DNA of 64,000 bases, taken from assembly GCA_038251625.1 (NCBI GenBank), contig JBBSBE010000001.1, forward strand, positions 36,019 to 100,018, read 5' to 3'. Shown one piece after another: positions 51,483-58,795 of the stretch (position 1 is its first letter; the number at the start of each line of letters is the position of its first letter). Made by a program: the position numbers and the translations under genes. Under the pieces are notes generated by a model. The model did no database searches. It was not told the DNA's origin and saw only the letters and a program-made list of their open reading frames with translations. Source of the stretch: JBBQXK01 sp038251625. Lineage in GTDB: Bacteria; Pseudomonadota; Alphaproteobacteria; Rhodobacterales; Rhodobacteraceae.

Positions 51483-53312
51483 GTGAAAACACCCCAAAAG
51501 TCCAATATCGATAAAATTGTGCGGTCGGCGGCGCGCCATGATGTGAAGAGGCCTGCACCTGCGATGAATGCGATGCACCAACACAGCCAGAATACGCCAG
51601 TCGCACTGCAATCGTCGCAGGAATCGTTAGCAATCCTGTCGTTTGTCGAGGATTTCAGTGACGAGCTTGAAGCCACGCTCGATATCGTCGCGCCCAGCGC
51701 ACATCTGCGCATGGCGTTGCACCTGCTGCGGTGGCATTTCGAAGGCAAGCGGATCACGCCAACTTCGCTGATCGCATCCAGCCATGTTCCCTATGCCACA
51801 GCCAACCGCCGCCTGCGCGAAATGCAGGAGGCCGGACTGATTGAGCACCGCGCGCGCACCAAAACCGGCAAGAGCTTTTCGGTTCATCCCAGCGACAAGT
51901 TGCTGGAGCGATGGGTGCAGCTGTCGGGGCGGGTCGGCCGCCTTGCGGAACGCACCTTTGGTGGCAACGTAAAGACAGATGAAATTCGCGATTACTACTA
52001 CGGCGGCAGCTACAAGGCGGCGCAGTCGATTCCACCGCTGAACGTGCTCGCCGAGCCTTTGAAGGCTCCTGGCGGCATCCGAATGCTCGTCCACGGCGAT
52101 CCCACGTTCATGGTGATGGACAACCTCAAGCGGCAGTTCGAACAGGTCATCGGCGCAAAGATCACCCAACGGGCCTTTTCTATCGACCGCCTGCGCGACG
52201 AAGCCTTGCGCAACGCCGAACGTGACACCAGCCGCTATGACATCATCGCTGTGGATTTGCCGTGGATCGGCGAGTTCGCAACCAAGGGTGTGCTGACGCC
52301 ACTGGATGAGGTCATGGATCTGGGGCGCCTGGACCCTGCGGACTTTCACACCGCAGGCTGGAAAGCCGCCCATTGGGGCGGCCGTGCGTACGGCGTACCC
52401 GCCCAGACGACTCCCGAATTGCTGTTCTATCGCCGCGACCTGTTCGCCGAGGCCGGGCTGGACGCACCGGCGACCGCCGACAAGCTCTTGCTGGCGGCAA
52501 AAACCCTGCACAACCCGGCGAGGGGACGCCACGGCATCGCCTGGAATGCAGCGCGGGGGACTGCACTCGGCCACACGGTTCTGATGACGATGGCGGATTT
52601 CGGGCAGCCCGTGCTGAACCTGAAGGAAATCGCGGGCGGGTTTGACACTGACAGTCTTGCACAGGGAGATTACCGCCCGACGATCGACACAGAGGCAGGT
52701 CTGAACGCGGCGGAATTCCTGCTGGAACTGTTGCAATATTCGCCACCCGATATCCTGTCGATGTCGTGGTACGAACGGATCCGTCCCTATGCGGCAGGCA
52801 GTATCGCCATGGCCTATGGTTATACCTTGCTTGCCCCGTATTTCGAGCTGGACGTCACATCGCCTGCCTACGGCAAAACGGGATACCTGCCCCACCCTGC
52901 CGGGCCGGGCGCGCGTCAGATCGCCCCTGTAGGTGGCTACGTGATGTGCATTCCCGCGAATCTGGCGCCCGAGCGGGTGGCCGACGCCGTCGAGGCGTTG
53001 ACCATCTTTGCCTCGCCCGAGGCGCAGAAACTGTATGTGCAGAATGGCAGCCGCACCAATGCGCGCTATTCGGTGGGGGCCGACCCGGACGTGCGCGCCA
53101 CCTCGACAATCTTTGAGGCGGTAGATGCCATGTCGTGGCGCGACGAACTGCAATTCTGGCCACGCCCGCCGGTGCCTGAGATTTGCGACATCATCCAGAT
53201 CTGCGGGGAAGAATTTCACGACATGCTGCGCGGCATCACGTCGCCGCGTGAAACCCTGCGCAACGCCCAGGCTCGGGCCGATGCGCTGATGCCGCGACGC
53301 CGGACGGATTGA
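51483..53312 (+). CDS. Winged-helix regulator fused to an ABC solute-binding-protein-like domain
   Basis: 609 residues from GTG 51483, set by GAGGAG at 7 nt; ATG 51402 has no ribosome site and lies in the operator. There is no signal peptide. Residues about 50-150 form a winged helix: HLRMALHLLRWHFEGKRITPTSLIASSHVPYATANRRLREMQEAGLIEHR (core: SSHVPYATANRRLREM, then a basic wing). From about 200 the chain matches family 1 extracellular solute-binding proteins: IRMLVHGDPTFMVMDNLKRQFEQ, YDIIAVDLPWIGEFATKGVLTPLDEV, GRAYGVPAQTTPELLFYRRDLFAEAGL, YAAGSIAMAYGYTLL, and ALTIFASPEAQKLYVQNG. So a periplasmic receptor fold has become a cytoplasmic ligand sensor on a DNA-binding head. It probably controls both divergent operons; that role is inferred. 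Confidence 0.85.
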   Translation: MKTPQKSNIDKIVRSAARHDVKRPAPAMNAMHQHSQNTPVALQSSQESLAILSFVEDFSDELEATLDIVAPSAHLRMALHLLRWHFEGKRITPTSLIASSHVPYATANRRLREMQEAGLIEHRARTKTGKSFSVHPSDKLLERWVQLSGRVGRLAERTFGGNVKTDEIRDYYYGGSYKAAQSIPPLNVLAEPLKAPGGIRMLVHGDPTFMVMDNLKRQFEQVIGAKITQRAFSIDRLRDEALRNAERDTSRYDIIAVDLPWIGEFATKGVLTPLDEVMDLGRLDPADFHTAGWKAAHWGGRAYGVPAQTTPELLFYRRDLFAEAGLDAPATADKLLLAAKTLHNPARGRHGIAWNAARGTALGHTVLMTMADFGQPVLNLKEIAGGFDTDSLAQGDYRPTIDTEAGLNAAEFLLELLQYSPPDILSMSWYERIRPYAAGSIAMAYGYTLLAPYFELDVTSPAYGKTGYLPHPAGPGARQIAPVGGYVMCIPANLAPERVADAVEALTIFASPEAQKLYVQNGSRTNARYSVGADPDVRATSTIFEAVDAMSWRDELQFWPRPPVPEICDIIQICGEEFHDMLRGITSPRETLRNAQARADALMPRRRTD

Positions 53313-53329
53313 ATCGAGGAGGAGAGACC

Positions 53330-54139
53330 ATGGACCCCAATCGCCTGAAAGGTAAGAATATACTGATCACCGGCGCGGCCCGCGGCATGGGTGCCGCCAA
53401 CGCCGAGGCTTTCGCGGCCCAAGGCGCCAACGTGTGCCTTGGCGATCTGGATCAGGCCGAGGCACAGAAGATGGCCGACCAGATCAACGCCGCGGGCAAC
53501 GGCAAGGCCGTCGCCATCAGAATGGATGTGACCAAGCGCGCCGACAACGCTGCCGCAGTGGCCGCGACGGTCAAGGCGTTCGGTTCGATCAATATTGGCG
53601 TGTTCAATGCAGGCCTGAACAAGCCCCGGTTCTTCATGGATATCGATGAAGACAACTGGGACATGATCATGAACGTCAACACCAAGGCGATGTGGTTGGG
53701 CATGCAGGAAACGGCCCGCCAGATGATCGCCCAGGGCCCGATGGAGGGGCACCCTTACAAGCTGATCAATGTGGGTTCCATCGCGTCGCGCAAGCCGCTG
53801 GTTGATGTGACGGTCTACTGCACGTCGAAATACGGCTGCCTGGCGCTGACCCACTGTGGCGCGATCAGCCTTTCCGAGCACAACATCACTGTCAACGGCT
53901 ATGCCCCCGGCGTGGTGGTAACTCCACTGTGGGAGCAGTTGGACAAGGACCTCGTCGAAATCGGCTTCAAGGAGCGCGAGGGCCAGGCTTACGATGACAT
54001 CGTGCGCGACGCCTTGCAGATCAAGCGCGTGTCCTACCCCAAGGATATCATCGGCACCGCGTCTTTTCTGTGCTCGGACGACAGCGACTACATGACCGGC
54101 CAGATGATCCACATCGATGGCGGCTGGTGCATCCAGTAG
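53330..54139 (+). CDS. SDR-family dehydrogenase
   Basis: 269 residues. ILITGAARGMGAANAEAFA cofactor loop, INIGVFNAGLNKPRFF in the NNAG place (one Asn replaced: FNAG), SIASRKPLVDVTVYCTSKYGCLAL with Ser and Tyr-x3-Lys, and GQMIHIDGGWCIQ. ATG 53330 follows GAGGAGGAGAGACC, a strong site, 17 bp after the regulator stop. Close paralogue of the SDR in the importer operon (shared LWEQLDKDLVEIG-type block). Substrate unknown; probably a polyol or sugar. Confidence 0.9.
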   Translation: MDPNRLKGKNILITGAARGMGAANAEAFAAQGANVCLGDLDQAEAQKMADQINAAGNGKAVAIRMDVTKRADNAAAVAATVKAFGSINIGVFNAGLNKPRFFMDIDEDNWDMIMNVNTKAMWLGMQETARQMIAQGPMEGHPYKLINVGSIASRKPLVDVTVYCTSKYGCLALTHCGAISLSEHNITVNGYAPGVVVTPLWEQLDKDLVEIGFKEREGQAYDDIVRDALQIKRVSYPKDIIGTASFLCSDDSDYMTGQMIHIDGGWCIQ

Positions 54140-54201
54140 CTGCGTTCCCAAATTGAAAACTTGAAAAAACGAGGGACTCTTACCCTTCGGAGGAGACTGC
54201 C

Positions 54202-55500
54202 ATGTCACGCGCCCTGATGCCCAACCTGCTGACGCCAAAGGATCTTGAACCTAACTGGGAATGGCGTGAGCGCTTGCCTGCCTGGGGTCACACCTCAGTC
54301 GATTTCGAGCGCAGGATCGACCATGATCGCCTGCGTCGCTACCGTCTGGCGCGCACCAGGCAGGCCCTACAGGCGTCGCAGGCCGGGACGCTGCTGCTGT
54401 TTGACGTGAACAACATCCGCTACGTCAGCTCGACCAAGATCGGCGAATGGGAACGCGACAAGATGTGCCGCTTCTGCCTGCTGACCGGCGACGACAGCCC
54501 CTATGTCTGGGATTTCGGCTCGGCCGCGATGCATCACAAGCGGCATTCGGACTGGCTGGAGCCGAGCCACTGCCTTGCAGGTGTTGTTGGTATGCGCGGA
54601 ACGATACCGCCGGAATTCGGCCTCATGCAGAAGTACGCCAAGCAGATTGCCCAGCTGATCAAGGATGCGGGCATGGCCGACATGCCAGTGGGTGTGGATT
54701 ATGCCGAAACCGCGATGTTCCACGCCCTGCGCGAAGAAGGCATCAACGTGGTGGACGGTCAGCAGATCATGCTGGCAGCGCGTGAGATCAAGAACTGGGA
54801 CGAGATTCAACTTCTGACCCAAGCTGCCGCCATGGTCGACGGCGTTTATCACATGATCTACGAAGAGCTGAAGCCCGGCATCCGCGAAAACGACATCGTC
54901 GCGCTGTCCAACAAGATGCTCTATGAAATGGGGTCCGACGATGTTGAGGCGATCAACGCCATTTCAGGCGAACGGTGCAATCCGCATCCCCATAACTTCA
55001 CCGACAGGCTGATCCGCCCCGGCGATCAGGCGTTCTTCGACATCCTGCAAAGCTATCAGGGCTATCGCACCTGTTACTATCGCACGTTCAATGTGGGCCG
55101 CGCGACGCCGTCGCAGAACGACGCCTATGTGAAAGCCCGCGAATGGATCGACGCTTCCATCGCGATGATCAAGCCGGGCGTGACAACCGACAAGGTCGCC
55201 AAGGTTTGGCCAACCGCGGAAAGCCTTGGTTTCCCGAACGAGGATGCCGCCTTCGGCCTGCAATTCGGCCATGGTCTGGGCCTTGCCCTGCATGAACGGC
55301 CCATCATCAGCCGTGCAATCAGTCTGGATCACCCGATGGAGATCAAGACCGGCATGGTTTTTGCGCTTGAAACTTATTGCCCCGCGTCCGACGGCTATTC
55401 CGCCGCACGGATCGAGGAAGAGGTGGTCGTGACCGAAACCGGCTGCGAGGTCATCAGCCTGTTCCCGGCCGAGGAACTGCCCATCGCGAACCGCTACTGA
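54202..55500 (+). CDS. M24 (creatinase/aminopeptidase P)-fold protein with altered metal site
   Basis: 432 residues. The N-terminal creatinase-like domain includes RRYRLARTRQALQASQAGTLLLFDVNNIRYVSS (of which LLFDVNNIRYVSS is typical). The C-terminal pita-bread domain keeps Asp280 (FFDILQSY), His357 (GHGLGLALHERP), Glu390 (ALETYC) and Glu405 (RIEEEVVV). The second metal Asp, expected 11 residues after Asp280, is Cys291 (GYRTCYYRTF). So a classical dinuclear peptidase site is unlikely; M24-fold lyases and hydrolases such as creatinase or DMSP lyase DddP are alternatives. It sits within a dehydrogenase operon, 62 bp after the SDR gene, with CGGAGGAGACTGCC before the ATG. Confidence 0.85.
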   Translation: MSRALMPNLLTPKDLEPNWEWRERLPAWGHTSVDFERRIDHDRLRRYRLARTRQALQASQAGTLLLFDVNNIRYVSSTKIGEWERDKMCRFCLLTGDDSPYVWDFGSAAMHHKRHSDWLEPSHCLAGVVGMRGTIPPEFGLMQKYAKQIAQLIKDAGMADMPVGVDYAETAMFHALREEGINVVDGQQIMLAAREIKNWDEIQLLTQAAAMVDGVYHMIYEELKPGIRENDIVALSNKMLYEMGSDDVEAINAISGERCNPHPHNFTDRLIRPGDQAFFDILQSYQGYRTCYYRTFNVGRATPSQNDAYVKAREWIDASIAMIKPGVTTDKVAKVWPTAESLGFPNEDAAFGLQFGHGLGLALHERPIISRAISLDHPMEIKTGMVFALETYCPASDGYSAARIEEEVVVTETGCEVISLFPAEELPIANRY

Positions 55501-55502
55501 CG

Positions 55503-56267
55503 ATGGCAAATCCCTTCGACTTGACCGGTCGCAAGGCTTTGGTCACCGGCGGCGCGACGGGCATCGGCCAGGGCATCGCCCTTGGCCTTGCCGCCGCCGG
55601 AGCCGATATCGCGCTGACCTATCGCAGCCATCAGCCAGAGGATACGCTTACGCAAATCCGGGCCATGGGCCGCGAGGCTGCGGCGGTCCGGGCTGATTTT
55701 GCCGACATGGATCAAACCGGAGCCGCCAGTGTGGTGGATTTCGCCAAGGACGCCTTGGGCGACTTGGACATTCTGGTGAACAACGCTGGCATCATCCACC
55801 GTGAGAATTCGGTGGACATGTCCCCCGAGGCGTGGAGGCGGGTGCTGTCGGTGAACCTCGATTCCATCTGGCTGCTGTCGCAGGCTGCGGGGCGCCACAT
55901 GGTGGCGCAGAAATCGGGAAAGATCATCATCGTCTCGTCGGTTCTGGGCGCTCAGGGTGGCTTGCGCGTGCCCGCCTACACGGCCAGCAAGCATGCGGTG
56001 ATCGGGCTGACGCGGGCATTGTGCAACGAATGGGCGCCGCATGGCGTGAACGTGAATGCGGTCGCCCCCGGATACACCGCCACCGACAATACTCAGGCGC
56101 TGCGCAACGACCCGGAACGCACCAGGGCACTGCTGGACCGCTTACCCGCCGGGCGTTTTGCAGAGGCATCTGAAATAGCAGGCGCTGCCGTGTTTCTGGC
56201 ATCCGACGCAGCCGCCTATTGCCATGGCAGCGTGATCACTGTCGATGGCGGGTGGCTTGCCCGCTGA
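55503..56267 (+). CDS. SDR-family dehydrogenase, KduD/gluconate-5-dehydrogenase-like
   Basis: 254 residues. NPFDLTGRKALVTGGATGIGQGIALGLA is the KduD-type N-terminus. LDILVNNAGIIHRENSVDMSPEAW, SSVLGAQGGLRVPAYTASKHAVIGLTRAL (Ser, Tyr-x3-Lys) and a C-terminal GSVITVDGGWLAR follow. Relatives oxidise 2-keto-3-deoxy-gluconate or 5-keto-gluconate. ATG 55503 lies 2 bp after the M24 stop, so translation is coupled. Sugar acid oxidation is the likely role; exact substrate inferred only. Confidence 0.88.
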   Translation: MANPFDLTGRKALVTGGATGIGQGIALGLAAAGADIALTYRSHQPEDTLTQIRAMGREAAAVRADFADMDQTGAASVVDFAKDALGDLDILVNNAGIIHRENSVDMSPEAWRRVLSVNLDSIWLLSQAAGRHMVAQKSGKIIIVSSVLGAQGGLRVPAYTASKHAVIGLTRALCNEWAPHGVNVNAVAPGYTATDNTQALRNDPERTRALLDRLPAGRFAEASEIAGAAVFLASDAAAYCHGSVITVDGGWLAR

Positions 56268-56277
56268 GAGAGGACAT

Positions 56278-57021
56278 ATGGAACAATCACTGAGCGGAAA
56301 AACTGCCCTCGTTACCGCCGCAGGCAACGGCATCGGACGTGCAAGCGCCGAGGCGTTGTCCAGACGCGGGGCAACTGTGATCGCCACCGACATTGACGCG
56401 GCCGCTGTGCATAGCCTTGCCGCTACATCGCAGAACATCACCGGCAAAGGGTTGGATGTGCTTGACGTTCCGGCCGTCGAAGCCCTGGTTCAGTCTTTGG
56501 GGCCTGTACAGATTCTGGTGAATTGCGCGGGCTGCGTTTTCGACGGCACGATCCTCGATTGTACTGAGGCGGATTGGGACCGGTCGTTCAACCTGAACGC
56601 CAAGGCCATCTATCATGTGACGAAAATGGTGCTACCCGGCATGCTGGACCGTGGCCAAGGGTCCATCGTGAACATCGCGTCCATCGTCTCAAGCAAAAAG
56701 GGGGCGCCGCGCCGCTTTGCCTATGGTGCGTCCAAGGCGGCGATCATCGGCATGACCAAATCCATCGCGGCCGATTACGTCAGAAGCGGCATCCGCTGCA
56801 ACGCGATCTGCCCCGGCACGGTGGAAAGCCCGTCGCTGAAGGAGCGTTTGACCGCGACCGGTGATTTCGACAAGGCTCATGCCGCCTTTGTCGCTCGCCA
56901 GCCGATGGGCCGCTTGGGCACACCAGAAGAGATTGCCGAGATGGCATGCTATCTGGCAAGCGATCTGTCCGCCTTCACCACCGGACAGGCCTTTGCCGTC
57001 GATGGCGGGTGGTCGATCTGA
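56278..57021 (+). CDS. SDR-family dehydrogenase, BDH2/2-keto-3-deoxy-fuconate dehydrogenase-like
   Basis: 247 residues. ALVTAAGNGIGRASAEALSRRGATVIATDI has the AAGxGIGRA loop of the BDH2/DHRS6 branch. VNCAGCVFDGTILDC, SIVSSKKGAPRRFAYGASKAAIIGMTKSIAAD (Ser, Tyr-x3-Lys) and CPGTVESPSLKERL follow; the GTVESPSL block is characteristic of enzymes that oxidise 2-keto-3-deoxy-L-fuconate or 3-hydroxybutyrate. ATG 56278 follows AGAGAGGACAT. Its stop shares a base with the ATG of the next gene. Confidence 0.86.
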   Translation: MEQSLSGKTALVTAAGNGIGRASAEALSRRGATVIATDIDAAAVHSLAATSQNITGKGLDVLDVPAVEALVQSLGPVQILVNCAGCVFDGTILDCTEADWDRSFNLNAKAIYHVTKMVLPGMLDRGQGSIVNIASIVSSKKGAPRRFAYGASKAAIIGMTKSIAADYVRSGIRCNAICPGTVESPSLKERLTATGDFDKAHAAFVARQPMGRLGTPEEIAEMACYLASDLSAFTTGQAFAVDGGWSI

Positions 57022-58160
57022 TGGCTCTGGACCGTGCCGCCTCAATCGACGATCTGCGCACCCGCGCCAAAAGCCGGATCCCGCGCTTTGCCTTTGATCT
57101 GGTCGATGGCGGCGCGGAGTCGGAGCGCAACCTGCGCCGCAATATCGAGGCGTTCGAAGAGGTCGAACTGACACCCCGCTACATGGTTGATGTGTCCGAT
57201 ATCGATGCGCGCGTCGCTCTGTTCGGCCAGACTTTCGCCCTCCCTTTCGGCATGGCGCCCATCGGCATGCTGAACGCCTTCTGGCCAGGCGCGGATCTGA
57301 TGCTTGCCCGGCTCTGCAAGAGTGCAAACATCCCTTACGTTGCCAGTTCGGCAGCCTCGACCACGCTGGAGCGGCTAGCCGAGGCCGCAGATGGAAATGG
57401 CTGGTTCCAACTTTACGTGTCCAGCGACGCGTCGGTGACCGAAGGATTGATCACGCGCGCCGAGGCTGCCAACTATAACGTCATGATGGTGACCGCCGAT
57501 GTCCCCGCAGCAGGCAAGCGGGATCGCGACATCCGCAATCAACTCGCCGTTCCGTTCAGGATCACACCAGAGGTGATCGCGGGCTTGATCGCTCATCCGC
57601 GGTGGTCGCTCGCAACCTTGAAACACGGCAAGCCCAATATCGCGAACTACGCAGACCTGCTGCAAAGGGCGACCTCCTACGCTGACGTGCAAAAGACCCT
57701 GATCACACCCGGTTTCACCTGGGCCGATTTGAAGCGCTTGCGGGACCGATGGAAGGGGACGCTCTTGGTAAAGGGCATCCTCCATCCATCAGATGCCGTG
57801 AAATGCGCGGAACTGGGCTGTGACGGTATCGTCGTATCAAACCACGGCGGTCGACAGGTCGCATTCGGCCCCCCAACAATCGAGGCCTTACCACCCATAG
57901 CCGCGGCTCTTGGTGGTCGGATAAAGATCATCTTGGACAGTGGCATCCGCCGTGGTTCGGATATCCTGCGGGCCAAGGCACGCGGTGCGGACTTTGCCCT
58001 TTGCGGTCGGGCAATGGCTTATGGTGTGGGAGCAGGCGGAGCTGATGGCGCCCGGCGCGCGCTGGATATCCTGAGCCTGGAACTTGTACGCGCGCTTGGC
58101 CAGTTTGGTGTTCCCTCATTTGCAGCTGTCGACCTCTCGCGTCTGGGCGCAGCTCAATAG
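57021..58160 (+). CDS. FMN-dependent 2-hydroxyacid dehydrogenase (lactate/mandelate type)
   Basis: 379 residues, TIM-barrel of the LldD/glycolate oxidase family. RIPRFAFDLVDGGAESERNLRRN, FALPFGMAPIGMLNAFWPGAD, VASSAASTTLERLAEAA, WFQLYVSSDASVTEGLI, VMMVTADVPAAGKRDRDIRN, LLVKGILHPSDAV, GIVVSNHGGRQV (catalytic His and Arg) and ILDSGIRRGSDILRAKA are all present. It oxidises an L-2-hydroxyacid to the keto acid. ATG 57021 overlaps the previous TGA (TGATG). As last gene of the operon, it would dispose of lactate if the pathway ends in pyruvate + lactate, as in non-phosphorylative L-fucose degradation; that is inference. Confidence 0.92.
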   Translation: MALDRAASIDDLRTRAKSRIPRFAFDLVDGGAESERNLRRNIEAFEEVELTPRYMVDVSDIDARVALFGQTFALPFGMAPIGMLNAFWPGADLMLARLCKSANIPYVASSAASTTLERLAEAADGNGWFQLYVSSDASVTEGLITRAEAANYNVMMVTADVPAAGKRDRDIRNQLAVPFRITPEVIAGLIAHPRWSLATLKHGKPNIANYADLLQRATSYADVQKTLITPGFTWADLKRLRDRWKGTLLVKGILHPSDAVKCAELGCDGIVVSNHGGRQVAFGPPTIEALPPIAAALGGRIKIILDSGIRRGSDILRAKARGADFALCGRAMAYGVGAGGADGARRALDILSLELVRALGQFGVPSFAAVDLSRLGAAQ

Positions 58161-58795
58161 GGTGGTAAGGAACCGGGCAGAACCTGCGGGGCAGTCCACA
58201 AGTCTTCGGTGAGAGATGGCCGGTCTGCCATCGCGGATCGCAGATCGTGTGACGGCCACGTGGTGCGTTCTGGGCGGTAATCATCCAGACGGAGCCTTCG
58301 ATGCGCGAACCCCGACGCGGTATTGCACCGTCAAGAAACAAATCCTTCCTCGCCGTTAAGCCGTCCTCCTTTGCGGTAGTGGGGGGCTGGGATCGAACGG
58401 TCGCCCCCGATCTTCTTGCTCCATGCGTCCACGTCGTCTCCGAAACGTCACATGCGTTTGAGGCGTCCGGGGTGACCCGACATGGATCGCGCCTGTCCAC
58501 CCTTAAGAACAAGCCGACATTGATATATCGAATGATGGCTGCGATTTCGTCCGCCCTGACCGCATCTATCACAGGGGTTAGCGCCAGGTGCAAAACCGCA
58601 TCCGATCAGATCCAGTTCGCCTTGGTTCGCACGGGGTGATACGGGACCGCTTTGCCTCGCTCAAGACGCAGCCCCCTGACAAAACCCTACTTTGCCGTGT
58701 GTCGTTCCCGTGTTCTGTTTCGTGGGTTCCGACCGCGCGCGCCGTGGTGACGCCGGGTGATGGTGACCGACCTCAAGGGGAATTTCGGCTGCTCC
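58161..58795. other. Gene-poor gap between catabolic operon and RND operon
   Basis: 635 bp between convergent operons. Open frames on both strands (for example 58301-58639 plus) show no family motif, ribosome site or codon pattern like their neighbours. G+C looks lower than in flanking genes. It may contain decayed sequence; I can name nothing in it. Confidence 0.4.

Noticed and set aside
58375..58420. tRNA-like T-loop (GTTCGATCCC on the minus strand)
   Set aside because: The flanking bases do not pair as a 5-bp T stem, and no matching 5' acceptor strand lies 70-90 nt away.
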